Source: CPC320 sp002336405 (GTDB taxonomy: Bacteria; Pseudomonadota; Alphaproteobacteria; Rhodobacterales; Rhodobacteraceae). Taken from it: a stretch of 64,000 bases of DNA. Every line of letters begins with the position of its first letter. The first letter of the stretch is position 1. Position numbers and translations under genes: made by a program. This document shows positions 26,004 to 34,966 of this stretch, one piece after another. Location: NCBI GenBank assembly GCA_949372595.1, contig CASIAN010000006.1, positions 62,001-126,000 of the forward strand, in the 5' to 3' direction. Below the pieces are notes generated by a model, which was not told where the DNA came from, made no database searches, and was given only the letters and a program-made list of their open reading frames with translations.

Positions 26004-26702
26004 ATGCAAATTGACCATATTTTGGCTTTCAACGCCGCACTTTTAATTGCGCTTATAAGCCCCGGACCTGCTTTTTTGCTCGTACTGCGCACGGGGGTGA
26101 GCTGCGGAAAATCAGCTGGTCTGGCCCTAGGGGCGGGTCAAGGCGTTGCCGCCGCTTTCTGGACGCTGGCGGCACTGGCGGGGTTAGAGGGTGTTTTCCA
26201 GCTATTTCCATGAGCCTATAGTGCGGTAAAGATCGTCGGCGCACTGTATTTGATGTATTTGGCGTGGCGTCTCTGGAAACAGGCCGCCGACCCCGTTTTG
26301 CCCTTTTCAGACCCCCACCACGTTACCGCCCACCACGTTACTGTCCAGCAAATATCGCCCACCGGGGGGGCCATAGGGGGTTCCAAGCGCATTTGGTCGC
26401 TGACGGTGTTACGGTCGCATTTTGTGCACGGCGTTTTGATCAACCTGACCAATCCAAAATCGGTTATGTTCGCCGCAGTTGTGCTGATTGTGATCTTTCC
26501 GCCCAATCTGGGGTTGGCAGAAAAAGCATTTATCGTTGGCAATCATCTGGCGCTTGAATGGGCGTTTTATTTTTGCCTGACGTGGCTTGTCAGCCGACCC
26601 GCCGTGACCCGCCGCTATCTCAAGGCCAAACAGCTGTTTGATCGATGTGCTGCGGGTGTCATGGCAGCCTTGGGACTGCGCCTGCTTTTGAGCCCCCGCT
26701 AA
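26004..26702 (+). pseudogene. LysE-family amino-acid exporter interrupted by one in-frame TGA
   Basis: LysE/RhtB-type membrane exporter. N-terminus MQIDHILAFNAALLIALISPGPAFLLVL (in part) with the family's SPGP motif is followed by AALAGLEGVFQLFP and a TGA at 26211-26213; without a frame change the protein resumes AYSAVKIVGALYLMYLAWRLW, then NPKSVMFAAVVLIVIFPP to a normal end at 26702. The expected residue at the stop is Trp (TGG), so this is a single nonsense change. The middle has an odd repeated CACCACGTTAC segment near 26310-26345. Could be a recent pseudogene or an assembly error. Confidence 0.8.
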
Positions 26703-26726
26703 CGTCCCAACGTTGCTAGAGGGGGT

Positions 26727-26754
26727 GACAAGAGGCGGGGAGGCACCTCTTGTC
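26727..26754. terminator. Hairpin between the LysE relic and valS
   Basis: Perfect 9-base stem GACAAGAGG / CCTCTTGTC with a 10-base loop in the convergent gap, 9 bases beyond the valS stop. No T-run follows on either strand, so it may work as a bidirectional weak terminator or RNA 3' stabiliser. Confidence 0.45.
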
Positions 26755-26763
26755 TGATATGTG

Positions 26764-29661
26764 TCAGCCCAATTCGTTGAGGCGCGCGAGCGCCGCGTTC
26801 AACGCTGTCTCTTCGCCCTCGCGCTCGGCAAGATTGGTCCGGGTTTCGGCCACAACTTCGGCCGGGGCGCTGTCGACGAATTTCGGGTTCTTCAAACGCC
26901 CGCGCAGGCCGCCCAGCTCTTTGGCCAGCTTTTGCAAGGTTTTCTCAAGCCGCGCCTTTTCCGCGCCCACATCAATGATATCGGCCAAGGGCAGGGCAAA
27001 GCTGCCGCCGGGCACCGCGATGCTGATACATCCCTTGGGAAAGGCGTCAACTTCGGTCAAGCTTTCGACCCGTGCCAGTTTCTTGATCAGGGCCTCATTG
27101 CGCGCCCACGCGCCTTTGCCGGCGTCGTCCCAACCCGATACCAGCATCGGAATTTTCAAGCCTGCGGGCACATGCATCTGTTGCCGGGCGCTGCGAATAT
27201 CATCGATCAGGCCGATGACCCAGTTCATTTCGCGGTCGGCCTCGGCGTCGATCAGCTCGGCACCGTAAGTCGGCCAGTCGCCATGTACCAGCATTTTGTC
27301 GCGCGCACCGCTGCTGCCCCACAGCTCTTCGGTGATGAAGGGCATGATTGGATGCAGCATCAGCAGGCATTGGTCGATCACCCAAGCCATGGTGGCTTGG
27401 GTTTCGGCTTTGGCGGCGGCGTCTTCGCCCGACAACAGCGGTTTTGAAAACTCGACATACCAGTCGCAAACCTTGCCCCAGACAAACACATAAAGCGCAT
27501 TGGCCGCATCGTTGAAACGATAGGCCGCAAGGGCCGCATCAACCTCTTCGCGGACTTTTGCGGTCTCGCCGATAATCCAGCGGTTGACGGTTGCCTGCGC
27601 GACAGGGAGGCGCCCGTCGCCTCCAAAGGCGTCATTCATTTCTGCAAAACGCGCTGCGTTCCACAACTTGGTGCCAAAATTTCGATAGCCTTTGATCCGA
27701 TCAACCGACAGTTTCAGCACGCCGCCGATTGCCGCCATTTGCGTCATGGTGAAGCGCAGCGCATCGGCACCAAATTCGTCAACAATCTCAAGTGGATCAA
27801 TCACATTGCCCTTGGTCTTGGACATTTTATGACCTTTTTCGTCGCGCACCAGTTGATGCAGATAAACGGTGTGAAACGGGTCTTTGCCGACCACAGCCTG
27901 TTGCATCATCATCATCCGTGCCACCCAGAAAAATAAAATGTCCTGCCCGGTGATCAGAACATCAGTGGGAAAATATTTGTCAAATGCGTCGGTCTGTTCG
28001 GGCCAGCCCAGCGTGCCGATCGGCCACAGGCCCGATGAAAACCATGTGTCCAACACATCGGGATCTCGTGTCAGCTCTACACCGACCCCGGCCTGTGCCT
28101 GCGCTTCGGCTTCGGATGCGGCGCAATATTGATTGCCGTCGGCGTCAAACCAAACCGGGATTTGATGCCCCCACCACAGCTGGCGCGAGATGCACCACGG
28201 CTCGATATTCTCCAGCCAGTGATAATAGACTTTTTCACCGCTCTCGGGGATGATTTTGGTCCGGCCCTCGCGCACGGCCTGCAGCGCGGGACCAACGATT
28301 TTTGTGGTTTCAACAAACCATTGATCGGTTAGCATCGGCTCGATCACCACGCCCGAGCGGTCGCCAAAGGGCTGCATGATCGGTTTGTTTTCAACATAAG
28401 GCACGGTTTCGGTGATGTCTTCACCGGTCTCTTTATCGGTGCGCGTAACCGTGGTCATCACCGCCAGTCCCTCGGCGGTGATGTCGGCGATGATCCGGGT
28501 GCGGGCCTCGAACCGGTCGAGGTTGCGATAGGCCTCGGGCACCATGTTGATGGCATCGACCCCGGCCTCGGTGAACGGCGCACCCTGCGCATAACTTTGG
28601 GCTTTGGCAGCTTCATCGGCATAGGACGCACCATCCCCACGCAGCACGCCCCGGGTATCCATCAAGCGGTACATCGGGATGCCGCCACGCTTGGCCACCT
28701 GATAGTCGTTAAAGTCATGCGCACCGGTGATTTTCACTGCACCCGAGCCGAAATCGGGATCGGGATAGTCATCGGTGATGATTGGGATTAAGCGGCGGTG
28801 TTCTTTTGGGCCGACCGGTATTTCGCACAGTTTGCCGACAATTGGTGCATAGCGCGCGTCATCGGGGTGCACCGCGACCGCGCCATCCCCCAGCATGGTT
28901 TCGGGGCGCGTGGTGGCGATAGAAATGTAATCGCGCGTCTCTTCGAGCGTGATATTTCCGTCGGTGTCTTTTTCGATATAGGTATAGCTCTCGCCGCCCG
29001 CGAGGGGGTATTTAAAATGCCACATATGGCCGTCAACTTCGGTATTCTCAACCTCAAGATCAGAGATGGCCGTCTCAAAATGCGGGTCCCAGTTGACCAA
29101 TCGTTTGCCACGATAGATCAGACCCTTGTTGTACATCTCGACAAAAACCTTGAGCACCGCATCATGGAAATTTGCGCTGTTTTCATGCCCTGTGCGCGGA
29201 TCGCCCGGTGCACCAGCCATGGTAAAGGCGTTGCGTGACCAGTCACAAGAGGCCCCAAGACGCTTGAGCTGGTTAACAATCGTGCCGCCGTACTGGCCCT
29301 TCCAGTCCCATATTTTTGTCAGAAATTTCTCGCGCCCCAGATCGCGGCGTCCCGGTTGCCCTTGGGCGGCCAACATCTTTTCGACCTGTAATTGTGTTGC
29401 GATGCCTGCGTGATCCTGACCGGGCTGCCACAGGGTGTCAAAACCGCGCATCCTGTGCCAACGGGTCAGCACATCTTGCAATGTGTTGTTGAACGCATGA
29501 CCCACATGTAGCGCACCCGTTACATTGGGTGGTGGGATCATGATGCAAAAGGTCTCGGGGCGCGATGCATTGGCCCCGGCAGAAAAGCTGCCGGATGTCT
29601 CCCATGCCTCATAGAGCCGGTTTTCGGCCTGCGCCGCATCAAATGTTTTCTCGAGTGCCAT
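26764..29661 (-). CDS. valS: Valyl-tRNA synthetase
   Basis: 965-residue class I synthetase with editing activity. HIGH-type motif in NVTGALHVGHAFN, KMSKS-type motif KMSKTKGNVIDP, the editing domain in between (TTRPETMLGDGAVAVHP), and a C-terminal coiled-coil arm rich in charged residues (LEKTLQKLAKELGGL). The start MALEKTFDAAQAENRLYE at 29661 is preceded by AGGAA; upstream frame to 29958 is not conserved. Confidence 0.96.
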   Translation of the reverse strand: MALEKTFDAAQAENRLYEAWETSGSFSAGANASRPETFCIMIPPPNVTGALHVGHAFNNTLQDVLTRWHRMRGFDTLWQPGQDHAGIATQLQVEKMLAAQGQPGRRDLGREKFLTKIWDWKGQYGGTIVNQLKRLGASCDWSRNAFTMAGAPGDPRTGHENSANFHDAVLKVFVEMYNKGLIYRGKRLVNWDPHFETAISDLEVENTEVDGHMWHFKYPLAGGESYTYIEKDTDGNITLEETRDYISIATTRPETMLGDGAVAVHPDDARYAPIVGKLCEIPVGPKEHRRLIPIITDDYPDPDFGSGAVKITGAHDFNDYQVAKRGGIPMYRLMDTRGVLRGDGASYADEAAKAQSYAQGAPFTEAGVDAINMVPEAYRNLDRFEARTRIIADITAEGLAVMTTVTRTDKETGEDITETVPYVENKPIMQPFGDRSGVVIEPMLTDQWFVETTKIVGPALQAVREGRTKIIPESGEKVYYHWLENIEPWCISRQLWWGHQIPVWFDADGNQYCAASEAEAQAQAGVGVELTRDPDVLDTWFSSGLWPIGTLGWPEQTDAFDKYFPTDVLITGQDILFFWVARMMMMQQAVVGKDPFHTVYLHQLVRDEKGHKMSKTKGNVIDPLEIVDEFGADALRFTMTQMAAIGGVLKLSVDRIKGYRNFGTKLWNAARFAEMNDAFGGDGRLPVAQATVNRWIIGETAKVREEVDAALAAYRFNDAANALYVFVWGKVCDWYVEFSKPLLSGEDAAAKAETQATMAWVIDQCLLMLHPIMPFITEELWGSSGARDKMLVHGDWPTYGAELIDAEADREMNWVIGLIDDIRSARQQMHVPAGLKIPMLVSGWDDAGKGAWARNEALIKKLARVESLTEVDAFPKGCISIAVPGGSFALPLADIIDVGAEKARLEKTLQKLAKELGGLRGRLKNPKFVDSAPAEVVAETRTNLAEREGEETALNAALARLNELG

Positions 29662-29800
29662 GACTGGGGTTCCTGTGATCAGCTGTTGAGGATTGGATAG
29701 CCGAGCCTGCCGTAAAGGGAAAGGCTGTCGCGATACTTTCTGCGCTGTATGGCACGCTGCAAAACCCATGGGTCGTTGAACAGCGGTGAATGTATCGCGC

Positions 29801-31756
29801 CTATGGGTTGGGTGTGGTGGGCAAGAGGTCGCGCAGCACCGAGGCTGGCGCAAATGTCTTGCCGTCGTATACTTGTGTCTCGGCGGCATAATTAAACCAG
29901 AATTGTTCGGTCGCGGTTTCGCGCAGGCGCAGGCCCTCGGGCAGATTACGGGTGACAATCTCCGCCTCAGTGCAGGCGGTGGCTAGGATGCGGTGAAAAG
30001 CCTGCGGGTCCGGCCAACCTGCCAGATACCGTACGCGCCCCTCGCGCATCATCGCCGGTTGCCCCTGGGACGTGCGTTCGCTCACCTCGGCCGTGCCGGT
30101 CAACTGTTCGAAATAATGTTGAAAATACCCGCCCTTTTCCAGTGCGATCCCCATATTTGGGCGCAGGCTTTCCACCTGAGTGATGGCGGCGTCAAACCCT
30201 GGCAGGTCTGGTGGCAATGGCAAGGTGATCTGCATGTCTTGGGTGCGGCAGGCACTGCGCGGGCCGATGATCACAGCGGCGCCACAGCTGGCGAGATCAG
30301 CCTTTAGAGGTTTTGGCATATGCATCATCCCGGGGACCAAAATCAGTTTATAGTCTGTCAAGTCGCGGGTGTCGGGCGGCACAATATCGACCGAAAGCCC
30401 CAGCGCGCGCGCAGCGCGATAGCTCTCAAAGACCAGATCGAAATAGCGCATATTCTGGCCGTGGGGCTGGATCGACCAGCTGAAATCGGCGTCATAATCA
30501 AAAACAATCGCCACAGGCGCTTTGCAGAGGTCTGCGGCTGGGGCTTTGACAATCTCATCGGCAACGCGGCGGGCCTCGGTGAGACCGGGGGCTTCGGAAC
30601 TGTCGGGGTTCAGCAGGCCGCTGTGCATTTGTTCTTGGGCGAACGGCACCTGACGCCAGCGAAAATAGCACACGGCCTCGGCGCCGTGGGCAAAGGCTTC
30701 CCATGTCCACAGGCGGACCATGCCGGGCAGGGGCGCGGGGTTATAGGGTGCCCAGTTGACCGGCCCGGGTTGTTGCTCCATCACCCACCAGCGTCCCCGC
30801 CCGACGGCGCGGTAAAGATCGTGGTGAAAGGCCTGAAAATCGGGGTCACCTTGACGGGCGAATTTTTTCTTATAGGCCTCGGTCGCAGTGATGCGGTCCT
30901 CTAGAAAGCCCAGTGGATAGCTGTCCCAACTGGCAATATCAAGATCAGCACCCACATCAAAATGGTCAAAATCAGTGATCCGCCCCATATAATTATGGGC
31001 GATCGGCGCCGGGGATTGGCGTCGGATGATGTCGGCCTGTAGTTTGTTAAAGCTGACAACTTGATCTGATGTAAACCGTCTGAAATCAAGATGATGGCTG
31101 GGGTTTGCTTCTGTTACGGTCAGATTGGGCAGATCGATCTGCTCGAAACTGCCGTATTCCATGGACCAAAACACATTGCCCCAAGCCGTGTTCAGCGCGG
31201 TGATATCGCCATCATTGCTGTCACGGCCGGTCTCGCGATAGCGGTTGCGCAGCCAAGTTTGAAACGCGCTGCGGGCGGCAGCAGAATAGCTGATCGTGGT
31301 GTCGTGGCAGCCATATTCATTATCGGTTTGCCACGCCGCAATATACGGGTTTTGCGCATAGCGGGCGGCCAGTTCTGTCACGATACGCGCACAGTGCACG
31401 CGGTAACCGAGATGGCTGAAACAATAGTGTCGGCGGGCGCCAAATTTGCGCGGGCGGCCTTCAGTGTCCACGGCCAGCATGTCTGGGTTTTGATCCACAA
31501 TCCAGCGGGGCGGGGTTGCGGTGGGGGTGCTGAGCACAACCTTAAGGCCGGCACTGCCCAAAATGTCGATGGCGCGGTCAAGCCAGCACCAGTCATACTG
31601 TCCCGGTTGTGGTTCCAGGCGGCTCCAGGCGAACTCACCAATACGTACCCAAGTAAGTCCGGCTTTGACCATTTTTTCCGCATCGCACTGCCAGATTTGC
31701 GGCGACCAGTGCTCGGGATAATAACAACAGCCAAGACTGCGCGCGTGGGCGGTCAT
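29801..31756 (-). CDS. Beta-galactosidase, glycoside hydrolase family 42
   Basis: 651-residue cytoplasmic GH42 enzyme that releases galactose from beta-galactosides. N-terminal YYPEHWSPQIWQCDAEKM is characteristic; the acid/base is Glu147 in WQTDNEYG and the nucleophile Glu327 in WWVMEQQPGPVNW. A C-terminal trimerisation and beta domain completes the usual length. It overlaps the SMP-30 gene's stop by 4 bases and is the last gene of the galactoside operon. No signal peptide, so the substrate must be imported by the upstream ABC system. Confidence 0.93.
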   Translation of the reverse strand: MTAHARSLGCCYYPEHWSPQIWQCDAEKMVKAGLTWVRIGEFAWSRLEPQPGQYDWCWLDRAIDILGSAGLKVVLSTPTATPPRWIVDQNPDMLAVDTEGRPRKFGARRHYCFSHLGYRVHCARIVTELAARYAQNPYIAAWQTDNEYGCHDTTISYSAAARSAFQTWLRNRYRETGRDSNDGDITALNTAWGNVFWSMEYGSFEQIDLPNLTVTEANPSHHLDFRRFTSDQVVSFNKLQADIIRRQSPAPIAHNYMGRITDFDHFDVGADLDIASWDSYPLGFLEDRITATEAYKKKFARQGDPDFQAFHHDLYRAVGRGRWWVMEQQPGPVNWAPYNPAPLPGMVRLWTWEAFAHGAEAVCYFRWRQVPFAQEQMHSGLLNPDSSEAPGLTEARRVADEIVKAPAADLCKAPVAIVFDYDADFSWSIQPHGQNMRYFDLVFESYRAARALGLSVDIVPPDTRDLTDYKLILVPGMMHMPKPLKADLASCGAAVIIGPRSACRTQDMQITLPLPPDLPGFDAAITQVESLRPNMGIALEKGGYFQHYFEQLTGTAEVSERTSQGQPAMMREGRVRYLAGWPDPQAFHRILATACTEAEIVTRNLPEGLRLRETATEQFWFNYAAETQVYDGKTFAPASVLRDLLPTTPNP

Positions 31757-32604
31757 AAGATCACCCGATGTTCCTGTTGGCCCGTATAGGGCGTATCGCA
31801 GACAAAACTTTGTCCCGCTTGGGCCTCACGGTCATTCAATCCGACAGCGGCCGAGGTGGCGAACAGGCTCTGCATCCTGTCACCGCCAAATGCCGGACAG
31901 GATATTTGACTGGTGGGAAAGTCGATTGCGGATAAAAACTGCCCGTCTGGGGCGTAGCGCGCGATCCGCGATGATCCCCATTGCGCATTCAAAACGCAGC
32001 CTTCGGTATCGACCACAGAGCCATCGGGATATCTGTCTTCGGCGGTGAGATCCAGCCAAAGCTCCGGGTCGCCCTCAGGCCAGCCATCATCGCGCGACAG
32101 TGGCTGGCGCAGAATCGTCTGTGCGGCGGTATCCGCGAAATAGGCGTATTTGTGGTCGGGCGAAAAACAGATCGCATTGCTGATCGAGATCGCTGCGTAA
32201 AGTGGTCGCAACGTGCCTTGATAATAGCGGTATATCCCGCCAAGGCCTGCTTCTGCCTGTTTGCCCATTGTGCCGATCCAGAACCCACCCCAAGGGTCGG
32301 CGCGCCCGTCATTCGATCGGGTGCGCGGGTCATTGGCCTCTAGTGCAACCACGGTTTGCTGGGCCTCGGTGGCCAGATTAAAGCTGAACAATTGGGTTTC
32401 TGAGGCAATCAGCAGCCTGTTGTGGTCAATCCATCCTGCGGCTGAGACGTGCTCGTCAAATTGCCAAAAGGCTTCTTCATCACCTGTACGGGTCATCAGG
32501 CGCTTGGCGAGAATATCAAACCAAAACAGCTGTTGCCGTTCGGGGTGCCAAAGCGGGCCCTCACCCAATTTGCATTTGGTATCGCTGAAGATCGTGACGG
32601 TCAT
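31753..32604 (-). CDS. SMP-30/gluconolactonase-family sugar lactonase
   Basis: 283-residue six-bladed beta-propeller lactonase. Seen: N-terminal CKLGEGPLWHPE with the metal Glu, NDGRADPWGGFWIGTMG (in part; Asn/Asp ligands), and SNAICFSPDHKYAYFADT. In this operon it should hydrolyse galactonolactone made by the SDR dehydrogenase. 4-base overlaps on both sides (KDPGal aldolase and GH42 genes). L-arabinonolactone specificity is an alternative. Confidence 0.88.
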   Translation of the reverse strand: MTVTIFSDTKCKLGEGPLWHPERQQLFWFDILAKRLMTRTGDEEAFWQFDEHVSAAGWIDHNRLLIASETQLFSFNLATEAQQTVVALEANDPRTRSNDGRADPWGGFWIGTMGKQAEAGLGGIYRYYQGTLRPLYAAISISNAICFSPDHKYAYFADTAAQTILRQPLSRDDGWPEGDPELWLDLTAEDRYPDGSVVDTEGCVLNAQWGSSRIARYAPDGQFLSAIDFPTSQISCPAFGGDRMQSLFATSAAVGLNDREAQAGQSFVCDTPYTGQQEHRVIL

Positions 32605-33209
32605 GCGCCCCCCATTCTGTCATAGGCTGCGACCAGATTGTGGGCTTTGGCGGCAACGGTCTGGGGGTCCAACGCGGGTGTATAAAGTCCGGTGCCGATA
32701 CCAAAGCCGGTGACCCCGGCGTCGTGCCATGTTGTGAAACTGTCCGGGCCCACGCCACCCACCGCATAGACGCGTGTGTCCGGGGGCAGCACGGCGCGCA
32801 AGGCGGCAAGCCCCTTTGGTCCCAAAAGAAACGACGGGAACACTTTCAATCCGTCGGCGCCAGCGCGCAGTGCTGCAAAGCATTCTGAAGGCGTCAGAAC
32901 CCCGGGAAAAGACTGCAGTCCCGCGGCCTTGGTGGCGGTGATCACCGCAGGGTTGCAATCGGGCGATACGATCATTTTGCCGCCGGCCTGTGCCACTGCG
33001 TCAACATCCTGCAGCGACAGCACTGTGCCGGCGCCAATGAGGGCTCGATCTCCAAACGCTTTGGCCATTGCGGCGATACTGTCCAGAGGCTGGGGTGAAT
33101 TCAGCGGCACTTCTATCTTGTCAATCCCGGCGGCAATCAGCGCGGCTGTGACAGGCAGCACCTCATCTGGGGTAATGCCACGCAAAATTGCGATAATGTC
33201 TCGGCTCAT
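32601..33209 (-). CDS. dgoA: 2-dehydro-3-deoxy-6-phosphogalactonate aldolase
   Basis: 202-residue class I aldolase of the KDPG/KDPGal family, cleaving KDPGal to pyruvate and glyceraldehyde 3-phosphate. Seen: AILRGITPDE, Glu33 in KIEVPLNSP, FPGVLTPSE, and the Schiff-base Lys122 in GADGLKVFPS. The LNSP variant of the EVPL motif is the DgoA type. Start ATG 33209 overlaps the kinase stop (ATGA), which excludes the longer frame to 33371. Confidence 0.93.
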   Translation of the reverse strand: MSRDIIAILRGITPDEVLPVTAALIAAGIDKIEVPLNSPQPLDSIAAMAKAFGDRALIGAGTVLSLQDVDAVAQAGGKMIVSPDCNPAVITATKAAGLQSFPGVLTPSECFAALRAGADGLKVFPSFLLGPKGLAALRAVLPPDTRVYAVGGVGPDSFTTWHDAGVTGFGIGTGLYTPALDPQTVAAKAHNLVAAYDRMGGA

Positions 33210-34132
33210 TTTGTCATCTCCTGCAGGGCGGTGTATGCGGACTTCAGCCCGTCGAGTGTCATCCGTTCGGTAGAGGTCACTGTGACGGGGCTTCCCTGTG
33301 CGGTCAGGGCTGTACAATAGGCTTGTGCGACCTCTGTATCGCCCAGCACCGCCACCTGTGCTCCGAGCCAATAAGGTCGCGCTGCTGCCAGTTCCAGACC
33401 AATCAGCAATCCCGAAAGCCGCGCACGCGCCGCCTCGGGGGGCAGGGTCGCGATCAGGGATTGGGCGCGCAGGGCAAACAGCTTTGCTGCGATAGCTGCG
33501 GGCCGGCTGATGGCATCGTCAATGGCGTTTGTGAACATCTCATCGTTCCAGCCAGTTGCGCCGATATTGTGGCGCAGCACCGATTCCTTGCACAGCAGGG
33601 CGAACAGTTCTCCGGTCATAAAGGTTTGAAAACTAACCACTTCACCCGCGCTGATATGCACCCATTTGCTGTGGGTGCCGGGCAGGCATAGCACGCCGTC
33701 ATACTGTGGATTTCTGCTTAGAAATCCAGCGATCTGCGTCTCTTCGCCGCGCATGACGTCGGGGGGTGATATCTGTTTGATCCCCGGCAAAAGATAAACC
33801 TCGATGCGCGGATCTTTTGTGGTAACTCGGCTTGCACGTTCACCACTTGGTGGCAGTGTCGGGCAGGGGGCATAGGGCGCTTCTTGCCAGCCCTGCCGAG
33901 AGCCGACCATGCCGCAGCATATGACGCCCATAGCACGGTTTGGTTGCAGCTCCTGTGACAAGAGATCCAGCAAAGTGGCTTCATATTCAGTCGGGTGCAG
34001 CTGTGTCATGCCCTGTTCGGTTTTGGTCTGGCGGATCACTTTATGATCGTGGTCAAGCACCCACAACCGCAGATGTGTGGTGCCCCAGTCAACAGCTGCC
34101 CAATGTGCTGGGCTGGTGCCTGTGTCGGTCAT
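33206..34132 (-). CDS. dgoK: 2-dehydro-3-deoxygalactonokinase
   Basis: 308-residue kinase phosphorylating 2-keto-3-deoxygalactonate. N-terminal VDWGTTHLRLWVLD phosphate loop, CCGMVGSRQGW, and LPGTHSKWVHISAGEVVSFQTFMTGELFALL (in part) are DgoK signatures. ATGA-type overlap with the aldolase downstream and with the SDR gene upstream. Fits directly between dehydration and aldol cleavage in the De Ley-Doudoroff pathway. Confidence 0.94.
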   Translation of the reverse strand: MTDTGTSPAHWAAVDWGTTHLRLWVLDHDHKVIRQTKTEQGMTQLHPTEYEATLLDLLSQELQPNRAMGVICCGMVGSRQGWQEAPYAPCPTLPPSGERASRVTTKDPRIEVYLLPGIKQISPPDVMRGEETQIAGFLSRNPQYDGVLCLPGTHSKWVHISAGEVVSFQTFMTGELFALLCKESVLRHNIGATGWNDEMFTNAIDDAISRPAAIAAKLFALRAQSLIATLPPEAARARLSGLLIGLELAAARPYWLGAQVAVLGDTEVAQAYCTALTAQGSPVTVTSTERMTLDGLKSAYTALQEMTK

Positions 34133-34899
34133 CCGCTCACCACAACCCCGCCATCGACGGCCCAGAGTTGACTCGTCACCATTTTGCTGGCCGACGAGGC
34201 AAGAAATAACACAGTCGGAACGATGTCAGCGGGCTCAAGCGTGTCAGTCAGGCATTGGCGGGCAACATGCGCGGCAAGGGCTTCTGGCGTGACCCAAAGA
34301 TCTTTTTGTTTTTCCGTCAGAACCCAGCCGGGGGCGATAGTGTTGACCCGGATCCGGTCGCGGCCAAATTCACGGGCCATAGATCGCGTCAGTCCAGTAA
34401 TGCCGGCATTTGCGGTTGTATAGCTGGGATAACCAGCGTTGCCCATCATATAGCTGATCGAGGAAAAGTTGATGATTGCGCCCCCACCATTGGCCTGCAT
34501 GCCTTCAATCACCGCCTGACAGGCAAAGAAATATGCCTTGAGGTTGATCGCCTGGGTTTGATCCCAAAAAGCTTCGGTGACCTCTTGGGTGCTGTGGCGC
34601 ACATCATTGGCGGCGTTATTGACCAAAACAGTCACCGCCCCTTGGGCTGTTGCGGCCTGAGCGATGGCAGCCTGTAGGGCGCTGGTATCGGTGATGTCGC
34701 AGGGTATATAGAGCGGTCTTTGACCGTAAGTTTCATCCATCCGGTCACAAAAGTCACTGGCATCAGAGCGTTGGACAAAGGCGACGCGGGCACCTTGCTG
34801 CAAAAAACCCTCTGTGAGCGCGGCGCCGATGCCAGAGCCGCCCCCGGTGATGAAGACGCTGGCGTCTTTGAGGTCTTGGAAAGAGGCTGTGGGTGTCAT
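34129..34899 (-). CDS. SDR-family dehydrogenase, probable D-galactose 1-dehydrogenase, with Asn at the catalytic Lys position
   Basis: 256-residue short-chain dehydrogenase/reductase. Cofactor loop TGGGSGIG (residues 18-25), NNAAND, Ser147 and Tyr160 are present, but the canonical YxxxK reads Y160-T-T-A-N164, so the catalytic lysine is Asn (codon AAT confirmed in the DNA). Operon position before lactonase, kinase and aldolase points to oxidation of galactose to galactonolactone. Start ATG 34899 fits the family; a TTG at 34917 is the alternative. The missing lysine may be a feature of the subfamily. Confidence 0.8.
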   Translation of the reverse strand: MTPTASFQDLKDASVFITGGGSGIGAALTEGFLQQGARVAFVQRSDASDFCDRMDETYGQRPLYIPCDITDTSALQAAIAQAATAQGAVTVLVNNAANDVRHSTQEVTEAFWDQTQAINLKAYFFACQAVIEGMQANGGGAIINFSSISYMMGNAGYPSYTTANAGITGLTRSMAREFGRDRIRVNTIAPGWVLTEKQKDLWVTPEALAAHVARQCLTDTLEPADIVPTVLFLASSASKMVTSQLWAVDGGVVVSG

Positions 34900-34966
34900 G
34901 TGGCGGGTACCTTTCAAATGCGGGTCTGGGCGGAATTGGGTGTTTCAGGGCGGCAAAAATCAGGCG

